DNA of 64,000 bases from Actinomycetales bacterium (GTDB taxonomy: Bacteria; Actinomycetota; Actinomycetes; Actinomycetales; Dermatophilaceae): the NCBI GenBank assembly GCA_016711095.1, contig JADJTP010000002.1:938280-1002279 (forward strand), in the 5' to 3' direction. The translations under genes and the position numbers were made by a program. This document shows, piece by piece, positions 50,201-58,951 of this stretch; within the stretch, counting starts at the first letter, position 1; the number at the start of each line of letters is the position of its first letter. The notes under the pieces are model-generated. The model had not been told where the DNA came from and made no database searches. It saw only the letters and a list, made by a program, of their open reading frames with translations.

Positions 50201-50526
50201 TCGGGTAGTCCCGACACTGACACGCCCTCAAGAAGGCGCTCAGTCATCCGCTCGTTGAGCTCGATGAGCTTGCCTACTTCAGACCGCGTCAGCGATGAGA
50301 CCGCTTCGGCCAGACGCGCGTCGTCCAGCCAGGGTGAATCACCCGGGCCTGGGTTGATCCTGAGCAACGCAGCTCGCAGGCGCTCTTCGATGATTGAGCC
50401 ACGGAACGAGCCGCGCTCGGTGACAGCTGGGTCTGATTTTGACCCCTCAATGATCCGCCAGCCGAGACCGGACAGCTGGTCAAGCAGCAGCTTCTCGACC
50501 TCTGTGTACTCGGGGCCCGGGGTCAT
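47227..50526 (-). CDS. hsdR: Type I restriction endonuclease subunit R
   Basis: The 1099-residue motor and nuclease subunit of the R2M2S complex. The nuclease core is VAPDIVLFVNGIPLVVIECK (Asp ... Glu-x-Lys) near residue 155. Helicase motifs follow: IWHTQGSGKSLTMVFLVRAM (Walker A), VIVTDRTDLEKQLSA, ILVDEAHRSQTSTLHANLMA (DEAH-type), GFTGTPIMR, and VEQVLYLDRFIQDAELLQAI with RVNRTAPGKAAG. The C-terminal 250 residues are the helical region that docks to the methylase. Its end overlaps the M48 gene and its start overlaps the hsdS stop by 4 nt, so the four genes form one operon in the order hsdM, hsdS, hsdR, M48. Confidence 0.96.
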   Translation of the reverse strand: MTPGPEYTEVEKLLLDQLSGLGWRIIEGSKSDPAVTERGSFRGSIIEERLRAALLRINPGPGDSPWLDDARLAEAVSSLTRSEVGKLIELNERMTERLLEGVSVSGLPDWDQGRSQRVRFIDFDDPSNNDFLAINQFRVDEPGGQAKKFVAPDIVLFVNGIPLVVIECKSPYIIDPMAEGINQLRRYANQRAVGMPEGNEQLFWTNQFVVSTYGDKARAATFTAGPEHFLEWRDAAPLSRDDLAAHLGKPAAELTGQELLVAGMLAPANLLDIVRHFTLFTEVNGRRIKIAARYQQYRAVGRALQRLRTGKTRAEDGESDRRGGLIWHTQGSGKSLTMVFLVRAMRSDPLLRAFKVVIVTDRTDLEKQLSATAKLSGEGVQRARRTSKLKTILTENGPALVFAMIQKYRDTDSAATSETRLAGDEQDEALGVLNTEETIVILVDEAHRSQTSTLHANLMAALPNAAKIGFTGTPIMREGKKRTDAIFGPFIDKYTIRQAEHDGAVVPIFYEGRTAKGAVAGGSDLDELFEDMFVEHTAEEVEKLKARYATTGAVLEAPKLIAAKAKSILWHYVSTVLPGGFKAQLSATSRLATVRYREALRAARDDLVSQIERLPEHLMRGAADGSLNIDGLDRRRQVLVRALPHVDLIRILDFVPVISGSNNDDPTWLQWTDKARQDAVIAEFKQPLGLPGEHTSPVAFLLVRTMLLTGFDAPVEQVLYLDRFIQDAELLQAIARVNRTAPGKAAGLLVDYFGVGAHLQKALQAYAPEDAEDAVGALASITDEVPKLRDRHARVVALFAQAGIESFDLDEDIEACVDLLSDDALRARFGVLLKQFLSTLDTVLPRPEALPFVADAKRFGLIQKVARRRYRDDGLGDFDASLYGEKVRALIDEHVTALDIATKIPPVSITDPDFLAKVKGLTSDKAKASEMEHALRFHIRRNFDEDPARYTKLSERLDEILKILTGKWDQLSLALEVLLGDATDLSSSSRIHEDPLVARFYGLLESEFATDATLPSEIHVDIMHLAGDIVVEVIQHAGIVRFWHNPHAQDELRKDIIHTLDDRDLFPFSEQAAVADRLMELARANQPLISRQINARGRS

Positions 50527-51725
50527 GACGCCTCACGCTGGGGCACGTGTACCCGGCCGATGAGAAGGTCAGCCAGAAGACCCTCCTTTTGACTGCGGGC
50601 CTTCCTTACCGAAGCCAGCTCCGAGTCGATCCGACTGTCCATCGCACGCAACACAGCAAGCGCTTTATGCTGCGATGCAAGCGGCGGTATGACCGCTGGA
50701 AATGTCTTCAAGTCTGACAGATCGAGTTTCTTAGTGCCGTGAGTGGATTCACCAACAAGGCACAGTATCGCCTCCGAATTCGCCATCAACCAATACATGA
50801 GATAGTCAGGAGCAAGTCCCGACCGCGGGAGTAGAGCCTTGACGTCCTGATTGAACGCCGCAGAACCCGAGATCCTCGAAACCGGAAATGTATGGGCAAG
50901 AATCATGCCTCGCACGACAATAAAAACCGCATCTGGTGGCGCCAACCTTGAGCCAGCAGCAGCGATTCCGCGCGACGTAAGGGAATCAACCGTCCTCCGA
51001 AGGAGTGGAGACTTCATGTCCTTCGGCGTAATCCAGGAGATGGTTCCATTCCAGAACTGAGGCGACGACTTGGCTGGCGTTCCTCCGGACAGCCAGTCCA
51101 CGAAATCATCCAAGATGCCTCGCCTCGCATCTGGCATTGTGTCTGGAAGGGCGAGAATTACCGTCCGGAGCAGACCATGTCTAAGGCCAATCAACTTTGA
51201 GATGACCCGCTGAGCACTCTCGATCCCCTCGTCTATAGCATCGATGACGTTCGCGATCCGCCGTTGCTCTTCGGGCGGAGGCAGCAAGAGTTGCATAGAC
51301 GTGAGCGACTTCTTATTCAGAGTCGCCCCCTTAATCGCCACGTCGGTGATCACTGAGCGCGCCGATCTGGGCAAGATGTGGAAGAGATAGCGACTCTCGA
51401 GCTGGGTGGGATCAGGGAAGAACGCGGCGATTGCCTCGTTGGTGTAGAGGTCACGACCTGCCAGAGCGGTGCGTCCGATGGTGAGTTTGAAGCTCATGAT
51501 TGGTGTGCCGGCTGGGACGAGCTTAACATTGCTCGACCTCACACCAAGATCAGAAATGTACTCCGCCGTCTCAACAACTACTTTGGAATTGAGGTCGGCA
51601 ATCGAGGCCCAAGCATTCCCACTCTCCTGATCGGACCAAAAAGTGGGTTGATCCCGCGCTGGCGTCCCTCCGATCTCGATTCGTGCGACCGATCCAGCAG
51701 GAATGGTCCGCCACTCGTCACTCAT
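50523..51725 (-). CDS. hsdS: Type I restriction system specificity subunit S
   Basis: The DNA-recognition subunit, 400 residues. It has two target-recognition domains, each ending in a conserved coiled-coil. The first ends LPPPEEQRRIANVIDAIDEG, the second ends VIPPLASQHKALAVLRAMDS. ARIEIGGTPARDQPTFW and VDWLSGGTPAKSSPQFWNG open the two halves, showing the internal repeat. Base composition is AT-richer than in the neighbouring genes (for example 50900-51100), common in hsdS and a sign of transfer. AAGGAG lies 7 nt before the ATG, which is 8 nt inside the hsdM stop. The recognised sequence cannot be read from the protein. Confidence 0.95.
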   Translation of the reverse strand: MSDEWRTIPAGSVARIEIGGTPARDQPTFWSDQESGNAWASIADLNSKVVVETAEYISDLGVRSSNVKLVPAGTPIMSFKLTIGRTALAGRDLYTNEAIAAFFPDPTQLESRYLFHILPRSARSVITDVAIKGATLNKKSLTSMQLLLPPPEEQRRIANVIDAIDEGIESAQRVISKLIGLRHGLLRTVILALPDTMPDARRGILDDFVDWLSGGTPAKSSPQFWNGTISWITPKDMKSPLLRRTVDSLTSRGIAAAGSRLAPPDAVFIVVRGMILAHTFPVSRISGSAAFNQDVKALLPRSGLAPDYLMYWLMANSEAILCLVGESTHGTKKLDLSDLKTFPAVIPPLASQHKALAVLRAMDSRIDSELASVRKARSQKEGLLADLLIGRVHVPQREAS

Positions 51726-54123
51726 AGCCAAGCTCCTTGAGGAGCAAGGCCAGCTTCGTGGCGGCATCATCCCGCTCCGCTTCAAGCACTGAGAGCGGCG
51801 TCTGGTACTTGTCCCACCACGCTTCGAAGGCGACGATCACGGCTCGTAGGTGGCGAGTGATGCGATCCTGAGCCTCAGCAAAGAGGTCGCGCTCCAGCGC
51901 ATCGAGCACGACTAGGCGCGCCGCAATGTCGTCAAGCCCTTCGACAGCCCCGGCCAGGCGGTGAGCGAACGCCGCCTTCTCGGCCTTGAGCTGCTTCTTG
52001 GTGGCCGTCAGCTTGCTCTTCAGCCTTTTGAGCTCGGCCGGCGACAGGGCCTCCTCGACGGGTTCGCTGCCGTCTTCCTCATCATCAGAGGCAGTGGCCG
52101 CCTTGATCGTGCTTTCCAGCTCAGCGACCTCGCTCTCAAGGCCAGCGAGCTGGTCGAGGTACTCGGGCAGGAGTGCCCGTGCGACCTTGTGGTCGAGTGG
52201 GTTGACCTTCGCCTTCTCCTCGGCGAGAGCGTCCAATACTGTAGACACCCAAGCCTCAATGAGCCCCCGATAGCCGTGGGTCGCGAGCGCCTTGAGGTCG
52301 GGCAAGCTCACGCCCCACCACGAGGCGACGATGCCGCGGATCGCAAATGGATCGAGCAGCGGCGTCGGGGCCAGCGCCTCTCGGAACGTCTCGATCAGTT
52401 CCTTACGCAGGCCGACGAGGTCGCCTGGTGACTCCAGCTTGTCGAAGCCACCCTCCTGCTCCTCCCACCACAGGTCGATAGCGTCAATCACGGCGCCCTC
52501 GGCCGCGACGACACCGGGGTCAGTCTCGATCAGACGCCTGAGGTCACGCCGCTTTGAGACCACCTCAGCAAAGAGCACGTAGTCGGCGTCCTTGGCCACG
52601 AAGAAGCGATCAGGCGCGAGACCGTGAGCCGTGAAGAGATCCGCCTTGCCAGCGATCTCGCTAACGGGGATGCCGCCGTGCAGATGCGCCCGTACGTCCT
52701 GCGGCTCGGGCTCTGGCGTGGTGTAGACGTAGCGGCGAATGTTGAGGTTGTCGTCGTTCTCTGCCAGCTCAGCGCGATCAACCACGCGCGCGAAGCCAGG
52801 GACGTCCTGGAAGGATCGGTAGGCCGAGACAATCTTCTCGATGTGCTCGGGCTCCAGGTAGTTCTGTGCCCTGCCCTCCCGATACTCCCGGTCGGCGTTG
52901 ATGAACAGCACCTTGCCCCTCCGCGCCGCAGGCTTTGACCCGATCGGACGAAGCACCAGGATGCAGGCAGGGATGCCTGTGCCATAGAAGAGCTGTGGGC
53001 CGAGGCCGATCACGGCCTCGGCAAGGTCGTCGTTCAGGAAGCCGGTACGGATCCGCCGCTCGTCGCCACCACGGAACAGCACACCGTGAGGCATGACCGT
53101 CGTGACCATGCCGCCTGGCCGAGTCACCGCCAGCATGTGCTGGACGAACATAAGGTCGGCCTTCTTACCCTTCTCGGGTGTGTGGCCGTAGCGGAAGCGC
53201 TCGGGGAACGGGATGGCATCAGCCACGTAGTTCATCGAGAACGGCGGGTTCGTGATCACGCGGTCGAAGCGCTGCAGCTCCCCACCGGTGATGTGGGCTG
53301 GGTCCTCCAGCGTGCCGTCGTCGTTATTGCGGAGGTCGGCGTCGGGGATGCCATGCAGCAGCATGTTCATTTTGGAGATGGCCCAGACGCTGCCGTCCTT
53401 CTCCTGGCCGGCAAGCGCCAGGTTGCGGCCGTCGCCGCCGGACTCCTCGACGTACTCCTTGGAGAGGATCAGCATGCCGCCCGAGCCCGTACAAGGGTCG
53501 TAGACGCTCATCCCTGGGTGCGGGTCGGCGATCTGCACCATCAGGCGGACGACGTCTCGGGGTGTGTAGAACTCCCCGCCCTTCTTGCCCGCAGAGTCGG
53601 CGAAGTCGCGGATCAAGTACTCGTAGGCCGCGCCGAGCAGGTCGGGAAACTCAAAGTCCTGCTGCCGGAGCGGCACCTTGTTGAAGTGCATGATCAGCTC
53701 ACGCAGCTTCTTGTCTGACATCGAGGACTGGCCGATCTTGCGGTTGAAGTCGATGTGCTGCAGCACCCCGTCGAGCGACCGGTTGCTGTGCTCCAGCTCC
53801 TCGAGGGCCTTGTTTAGGCCGCTGCCGACCGCCTTGTGGAGATGATCACGGATCTGCTCCCACCGCGCCCGCTGCGGCACGTAGAAGGTCTTGTAAAACG
53901 ACGGCGACTCGGCACGCTGCTCAGCCTCGGCCTGGCTGCGCCCACGCGACCGTTGGTCGGCGACGACCTGCTGCTGCTCGGCCTCAAACTGGTCCGACGC
54001 GTACTTCAGGAACAGCATCCCGAAGATGTACTCCTTGTAGGCCGAGGCCTCCATGGAGCCGCGGAGCACGTCAGCGGCAGCGAACATGTGCCGCTCCAGC
54101 TGCGGCAACGTCAAGCGAGGCAT
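51718..54123 (-). CDS. hsdM: Type I restriction system DNA methyltransferase subunit M
   Basis: Adenine methyltransferase subunit, 801 residues, longer than the usual 500. PRLTLPQLERHMFAAADVLR starts the N-terminal docking domain. The SAM/catalytic motifs are MSVYDPCTGSGGMLILSKEY and DRVITNPPFSMNYVAD (NPPF), with KKGGEFYTPRDVVRLMVQI before them. After residue 500 comes a long helical extension with coiled coils (LAGLESEVAELESTIKAATA and LKSKLTATKKQLKAEKAAF). The ATG at 54123 was chosen for the family start; the longer frame adds 24 doubtful codons. It is the first gene of the restriction operon and the last island gene before tRNA-Ala. Confidence 0.95.
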   Translation of the reverse strand: MPRLTLPQLERHMFAAADVLRGSMEASAYKEYIFGMLFLKYASDQFEAEQQQVVADQRSRGRSQAEAEQRAESPSFYKTFYVPQRARWEQIRDHLHKAVGSGLNKALEELEHSNRSLDGVLQHIDFNRKIGQSSMSDKKLRELIMHFNKVPLRQQDFEFPDLLGAAYEYLIRDFADSAGKKGGEFYTPRDVVRLMVQIADPHPGMSVYDPCTGSGGMLILSKEYVEESGGDGRNLALAGQEKDGSVWAISKMNMLLHGIPDADLRNNDDGTLEDPAHITGGELQRFDRVITNPPFSMNYVADAIPFPERFRYGHTPEKGKKADLMFVQHMLAVTRPGGMVTTVMPHGVLFRGGDERRIRTGFLNDDLAEAVIGLGPQLFYGTGIPACILVLRPIGSKPAARRGKVLFINADREYREGRAQNYLEPEHIEKIVSAYRSFQDVPGFARVVDRAELAENDDNLNIRRYVYTTPEPEPQDVRAHLHGGIPVSEIAGKADLFTAHGLAPDRFFVAKDADYVLFAEVVSKRRDLRRLIETDPGVVAAEGAVIDAIDLWWEEQEGGFDKLESPGDLVGLRKELIETFREALAPTPLLDPFAIRGIVASWWGVSLPDLKALATHGYRGLIEAWVSTVLDALAEEKAKVNPLDHKVARALLPEYLDQLAGLESEVAELESTIKAATASDDEEDGSEPVEEALSPAELKRLKSKLTATKKQLKAEKAAFAHRLAGAVEGLDDIAARLVVLDALERDLFAEAQDRITRHLRAVIVAFEAWWDKYQTPLSVLEAERDDAATKLALLLKELGYE

Positions 54124-54623
<500 letters not shown>

Positions 54624-54674
54624 GCCGCCCCATCCGATCGACTCACGCCGGCCGGACCAGGCAACCCTTCGATG

Positions 54675-55403
54675 TTACCCAACCACCTGTGCCGATGCGA
54701 AATCCGCGCGGTGGGGAGCGTTGAGCGACTCGCCGTCGTCGTCCGGGTCCGGCGTCCCGGGAGCCGTCACGTTGTAGGACATCAGCCGCAACGGGCCACC
54801 CGGCTCGACCTCTTGCAGAGTCGTCCACGAGCAGTTGGCCAGGCTGCCGAGCGCCGCATCCGCCGACTGGGGCAGCCCGATGACCTCCAACAGGCTCGCG
54901 CGCAGGCAGGCGCCGTGAGTGACCACCAACCCGAGACCGCCCGGCTGCAGCTCAGCGACATACGACCGCAACGCCGGGACCATCCGGGCCAGCACGTCGG
55001 CGGTCGTTTCGGAGCCCGGCACCTGGCACCCCTCGTCGTTGGCCACCCACGCGGCATACTCGCGGGGGAATCTCTCCTCGAACTGCGACCGGGTCAGCCC
55101 AGCGCGCTCCCCCACCGAGAACTCACGCAAACGCGCGTCGGCCTCCGGCTGCAACCCGCAGGCCACCCCGATGTATGCCGCCGTCTGACTCGCCCGGGCG
55201 AGGTCGGAGGTCCACAGTCTGCTCGGACGCAGCCCGCGCAGGTGCGGCGCCATGGCGCGCGCCTCGCTGTGGCCGACCGAATCCAGCGGGATGTCGGCAT
55301 GGCCTTGGGGGCGCTTTTCGTGATTCCAGGCCGTGCGCGCATGCCGGACGAGCACGAGTCGACGGGTCGCAGCGCTGGGCAGCGCACTCATCCGGATCGG
55401 CAC
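54675..55403 (-). CDS. Histidine phosphatase family protein
   Basis: A 242-residue phosphoglycerate-mutase-like phosphatase. RLVLVRHARTAWNHEKRPQG has the catalytic RH(G/A) motif, where the usual Gly is Ala (RHA). RLWTSDLARASQTAAYIGV, LREFSVGERAGLTRSQFEER and GLGLVVTHGACLRASLLEVI (second His) complete the active site. The DIPLDSVGHSEARAMAPHL helix is standard. It follows rsfS by 3 nt in the conserved nadD-rsfS-phosphatase cluster of actinobacteria; in several relatives this gene is annotated as a phosphoglycerate mutase without proof. The GTG at 55403 was taken; the ATG at 55391 is possible. Confidence 0.9.
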   Translation of the reverse strand: MPIRMSALPSAATRRLVLVRHARTAWNHEKRPQGHADIPLDSVGHSEARAMAPHLRGLRPSRLWTSDLARASQTAAYIGVACGLQPEADARLREFSVGERAGLTRSQFEERFPREYAAWVANDEGCQVPGSETTADVLARMVPALRSYVAELQPGGLGLVVTHGACLRASLLEVIGLPQSADAALGSLANCSWTTLQEVEPGGPLRLMSYNVTAPGTPDPDDDGESLNAPHRADFASAQVVG

Positions 55404-55406
55404 GAC

Positions 55407-55766
55407 TCAGGCACCCTCGAGAGCGATGAACGGGCAGTCTTTCCAGAGCCGTTCCAGCTGATAGAAGGCCCGTTCTTCCTGATGCTGGATGTGCACGACG
55501 ATGTCGCCGAAGTCGATGAGCACCCAGCGGTCCTCGCGGCCCCCTTCGCGGCGCAACGGTTTCACCCCAGTCAGGCGCAGCTGCTCCTCGACCGCGTCGA
55601 CGATGGCGCCGACCTGGCGTTCATTGGTCGCCGAGGCGATGACGAAGATGTCGGTCAGGGCCAGCTGGCTGGACACGTCGATGGCGACGACATTCTCGGC
55701 CTTCTTGTCCAGGGCTCCTGCGGCGGCGGCGCGGGCCAGCGCGATCGATCGGTCAGTCGCGCTCAC
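55407..55766 (-). CDS. rsfS: Ribosome silencing factor RsfS
   Basis: A 119-residue Iojap-family protein that binds ribosomal protein L14 and blocks subunit joining when nutrients are short. KKAENVVAIDVSSQLALTDI, FVIASATNERQVGAIVDAVE and EDRWVLIDFGDIVVHIQHQE with RAFYQLERLWKDCPFI are the family signatures. The full length is normal. The start lies 14 nt inside the nadD end, and the phosphatase gene begins 3 nt after the stop, so the three genes form one transcript. Confidence 0.97.
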   Translation of the reverse strand: MSATDRSIALARAAAAGALDKKAENVVAIDVSSQLALTDIFVIASATNERQVGAIVDAVEEQLRLTGVKPLRREGGREDRWVLIDFGDIVVHIQHQEERAFYQLERLWKDCPFIALEGA

Positions 55767-56556
55767 GCGGCTCCTTCGTCGGTTCGTAGAGGCGATGCTT
55801 GGCTATGTATTGGACCACGCCATCCGGCACGAGATACCACACCGGCTCGCCCTTGCCCACGCGCTGGCGGCAGTCCGTCGACGAGATCGCCATGGCGGGC
55901 ACCTCCTGCAGAGTGATTCTGTCGGTGGGCAGTCCCTTGTCGGTGAGGACGTGACCGGGCCTGGTCACCCCGACAAAATGCGCGAGCGACCACAGTTCGT
56001 CGACCTCCTTCCAGGTGAGGATCTGGGCGAGTGCGTCGGCGCCGGTGATGAAGAAGAGCTCGGCGTCGGGGCGCTGCGCGTGCACCTCACGCAGGGTGTC
56101 GATCGTGAAGGTGGGCCCGTTCCGGTCGATGTCGACGCGGCTGACAGTGAAGCGTGGATTGGAGGCCGTCGCAATGACCGTCATCAAATAGCGATGCTCG
56201 GCGGGCGAAACACCGGTGCCGTGCTTCTGCCAGGGCTGCCCGGTGGGCACGAAGACGACCTCGTCGAGCTTCAGCAGGGCCTGGACCTCGCTGGCGGCAA
56301 CCAGGTGACCGTGGTGGACGGGATCGAAGGTCCCGCCCATCACCCCGATCCGTCGAGTCAGTGGTGGCCCCCCGGAGGCGGGCCGCGAGTGCTTGTCACG
56401 CACCTTGTATGCCGTGCCGCGGAAGGACCACAGCAACGCCAACAGCAGCAACAGCAGGCCCATCGCGATGGCGGCATACATCAGCGAAGGCATCGGCAAC
56501 TGACGGTGGGTTTCGCCCTCCGCACGGATGAGGACAGGCAGGACGCTCGCGGACAT
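55753..56556 (-). CDS. nadD: Nicotinate-nucleotide adenylyltransferase NadD with an N-terminal membrane segment (in-frame fusion)
   Basis: Residues about 68-267 form NadD, which adenylates nicotinate mononucleotide in NAD synthesis: RRIGVMGGTFDPVHHGHLVA (nucleotide site), FVPTGQPWQKHG, RYLMTVIATASNPRFTVSRV, DALAQILTWKEVDELWSLAH and AISSTDCRQRV. The first 65 residues are a separate one-span membrane protein (LMYAAIAMGLLLLLLALLWS), which in relatives precedes nadD as its own small gene. The junction holds a run of six G; removing one G would give a stop soon after (SGGHH-stop). So this is either a real fusion or a one-base insertion, as in the broken genes further right. A -10 box TAGCAT lies 6 nt before the ATG. 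Confidence 0.85.
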   Translation of the reverse strand: MSASVLPVLIRAEGETHRQLPMPSLMYAAIAMGLLLLLLALLWSFRGTAYKVRDKHSRPASGGPPLTRRIGVMGGTFDPVHHGHLVAASEVQALLKLDEVVFVPTGQPWQKHGTGVSPAEHRYLMTVIATASNPRFTVSRVDIDRNGPTFTIDTLREVHAQRPDAELFFITGADALAQILTWKEVDELWSLAHFVGVTRPGHVLTDKGLPTDRITLQEVPAMAISSTDCRQRVGKGEPVWYLVPDGVVQYIAKHRLYEPTKEPRERD

Positions 56557-56562
56557 GGGCAC

Positions 56563-56568
56563 ATGCTA
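56563..56568 (-). promoter_or_regulatory. -10 box for nadD
   Basis: TAGCAT, then 6 nt, then the ATG at 56556. Divergent from the glycosyltransferase promoter 80 bp away. Confidence 0.55.
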
Positions 56569-56641
56569 CCGGGTGCCTGCACCCACGGCGCTCGCGGCAT
56601 ACGGCTTGAGCGCGCCCGACGCCCTGCGCGGTCCGCGACCT

Positions 56642-56647
56642 TACCCT
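56642..56647 (+). promoter_or_regulatory. -10 box for the glycosyltransferase gene
   Basis: TACCCT, then 6 nt (GGAGCC), then the ATG at 56654. Either a leaderless start or a very short leader is implied. Confidence 0.5.
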
Positions 56648-56653
56648 GGAGCC

Positions 56654-57634
56654 ATGACGCCCGAGTTGTCCGTGGTCATCCCCATGTTCGACGAGCAGGA
56701 GGTGCTGCCCCTGCTTGCGCAGCGGTTGCGCCCCGTGCTCGACGGGCTGGCCGACGGCTACGAGGTGGTCTGCGTCGACGACGGCAGCCGCGACCTCACC
56801 CCCGCGTTGCTGCACAAGATGGCCCGCGACTGGCCCCAGGTCCGCGTTGTGCGCCTGCGCGCCAACGCCGGCCACCAGGCCGCCATCTCCGCCGGGCTGG
56901 CCCTCGCCCGCGGCGACTATGTCGTGACCATCGACGCCGATCTGCAGGACCCGCCTGAGGTCATCGCCGAGCTGCTGGCAACGGCGCGCCGCGAGCAGGT
57001 CGACGTCGTCTACGGGGTGCACAGCGACCGCTCCACCGACTCGGTCTTCAAACGGACGACGGCCAGGGCGTTCTATGCCGTCATCCGGCTCCTGTCCGGA
57101 ACGACCGCCCAGGCCGACGCCGGCGACTTCCGCCTCATGTCGCGGGCGACCGTCGACGCCGTCAACACCTTGCCCGACTCCAATCGGGTGTTGCGTTTCA
57201 TCGTCCCCGCACTCGGCTTCCCGTCGGCGTCGGTGACCTATCGCCGCGAGGAGCGGGCCGCGGGATCCTCGAAGTATCCGCTTCTCAAGATGCTCGCGCT
57301 CTCGGTCGACTCGGTGACTGGCTTCTCACTCTTCCCGCTGCGCCTGGCGACCTATCTCGGGCTCTTCGGGGGCGCGCTCATGCTGCTGGCCACGGTCGGC
57401 CTGGTCGTGCTCTCGCGCACCCCCGGCACGACAATCCCCGGCTGGACCTCGACCGTCGTCATCGTCGCGGGGGTCGGTGCCGTGCAGTTGTTCTGTCTCG
57501 GGTTGCTCGGCGAATACGTCGGGCGGATGTATCGCCAGTTGCAGGGGCGGCCGACCTACTTCGTCGCCTACGACTCCGGTGCGTCGGCGCAGTCAGGCCC
57601 AGAGTCCGGCCAGACGGTTCACCCGCGCACCTGA
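56654..57634 (+). CDS. Family 2 glycosyltransferase, undecaprenyl-phosphate type (GtrB/ArnC-like)
   Basis: A 326-residue membrane glycosyltransferase that puts a sugar on the lipid carrier undecaprenyl phosphate. The GT-A domain has LSVVIPMFDEQEVLPLLAQR, VCVDDGSRDLTPALLHKMAR, LRANAGHQAAISAGLALARG, DYVVTIDADLQDPPEVIAEL and DFRLMSRATVDAVNTLPDSN. Two C-terminal membrane helices (LATYLGLFGGALMLLATVGL and VIVAGVGAVQLFCLGLLGEY) end in VGRMYRQLQGRPTYFV. It diverges from nadD and overlaps the convergent proA stop by 16 nt. The sugar is unknown. Confidence 0.93.
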   Translation: MTPELSVVIPMFDEQEVLPLLAQRLRPVLDGLADGYEVVCVDDGSRDLTPALLHKMARDWPQVRVVRLRANAGHQAAISAGLALARGDYVVTIDADLQDPPEVIAELLATARREQVDVVYGVHSDRSTDSVFKRTTARAFYAVIRLLSGTTAQADAGDFRLMSRATVDAVNTLPDSNRVLRFIVPALGFPSASVTYRREERAAGSSKYPLLKMLALSVDSVTGFSLFPLRLATYLGLFGGALMLLATVGLVVLSRTPGTTIPGWTSTVVIVAGVGAVQLFCLGLLGEYVGRMYRQLQGRPTYFVAYDSGASAQSGPESGQTVHPRT

Positions 57635-58911
57635 CCGTCGCCGTCGACGATCCACTTTGTCGTTGTCAGCTCGGGCAGCGCCATCGGCCCGCGCGCGTGC
57701 AACTTCTGCGTCGAGATGCCGATCTCGGCCCCCATCCCGAACTGGCCGCCGTCGGTGAACCTGCTCGACGCGTTGACCATAACCACTGCCGCGTCGACCT
57801 CGGCAACGAATCGCCTTGCCGCGGAGCGACTTTCGGTGACGATGACCTCAGTGTGCATCGATCCGTTGACCCGGATGTGCTCCAACGCCTCGTCGATGGA
57901 CGGCACGAGACGCACGTTCATCTCCAGCCGGTGCCACTCGGTGGCATAGTCCGCTTCGGTCGCCAGCTCGTATGCCGCGCCGGCGGCCTGCGCGTGCCGG
58001 GTCACCTCGGGCGCGACGTGCAGCACCACCCCGGCGGCGGCGAGCGCGGTGAGGGCCTTGGGCAAGAAGTCCTCGGCAACCGCCTCGTGGACCAGCAGGG
58101 ACTCGGCCGCATTGCAGACGCTTGGCCGATGGGTCTTGGAGTTCATCACGATGGTGAGCGCCCTGTCGAGATCGGCGGCGGCATCGACATAGACGTGGTT
58201 GACGCCGATCCCGGTCTCGATAACGGGCACCGTCGACTCCATGACGACGGTTCGAATGAGCTCGGCCCCTCCTCGGGGGATGACCAGGTCGACCAGGCCG
58301 CGGGCCGTCATCAGCGCCCGGGCGGCGTCGTGGCCGCCTCCGTCGAGCAGGCCCACCGCGTCGGCGGGCAGGCCGCTGGCCTCCAACGCCCCACGGATGA
58401 CCCCGACGAGGGCCTGGTTGCTCTGCGCCGCGGCCGACCCGCCACGCAACACCACCGCGTTGCCCGACTTGAGCCCCAGGGCGGCGGCGTCGACGGTGAC
58501 ATTGGGTCGGGCCTCATAGATCATCCCGACGACGCCCATCGGCACCCGCACCTGGCGGATCTGCAGCCCGTTGGGCAGGGTCGAGCCGCGGACCACCTCG
58601 CCGACCGGGTCGGGCAGGGCCGCCACCTCTCGGACCGCCGACGCGATGGCGCCGATCCGCCCGGCGTCGAGCATGAGCCGGTCGAGCAAGCCGGCCGGCA
58701 TACCGTGCTCGCGGCCACTGGCCAGATCAGCCGCGTTGGCCTCGACGACCCGATCGGTGGCCGCGTCGAGCGCGTCGGCGATCGCGTGCAACGCCGCGTC
58801 CTTCTGCGCCCGCGACAGCAGTGCCAGCCGACGGGAGGCGGTCTTGGCCCGCCCCGCGCAGTCCGCGACGAGGGCGACGACGGCAGGGTCAAGGTCGGTG
58901 TGCTGCGGCAT
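57619..58911 (-). CDS. proA: Glutamate-5-semialdehyde dehydrogenase ProA
   Basis: Reduces glutamyl 5-phosphate with NADPH, the second step of proline synthesis; 430 residues. The NADPH fold is QVRVPMGVVGMIYEARPNVT and AALGLKSGNAVVLRGGSAAA. The catalytic Cys is in KTHRPSVCNAAESLLVHE, and SSRFTDGGQFGMGAEIGIS with TQKLHARGPMAL are the end signatures. The ATG at 58911 begins MPQHTDLDPAVVALVADC; the open frame extends 66 codons antisense and was cut. It lies 40 nt downstream of proB in the normal proBA order. Confidence 0.96.
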   Translation of the reverse strand: MPQHTDLDPAVVALVADCAGRAKTASRRLALLSRAQKDAALHAIADALDAATDRVVEANAADLASGREHGMPAGLLDRLMLDAGRIGAIASAVREVAALPDPVGEVVRGSTLPNGLQIRQVRVPMGVVGMIYEARPNVTVDAAALGLKSGNAVVLRGGSAAAQSNQALVGVIRGALEASGLPADAVGLLDGGGHDAARALMTARGLVDLVIPRGGAELIRTVVMESTVPVIETGIGVNHVYVDAAADLDRALTIVMNSKTHRPSVCNAAESLLVHEAVAEDFLPKALTALAAAGVVLHVAPEVTRHAQAAGAAYELATEADYATEWHRLEMNVRLVPSIDEALEHIRVNGSMHTEVIVTESRSAARRFVAEVDAAVVMVNASSRFTDGGQFGMGAEIGISTQKLHARGPMALPELTTTKWIVDGDGQVRG

Positions 58912-58951
58912 GCCCCCAAGGGTATGCCGCGAGGGCCGGCGCAGGGTCGGG

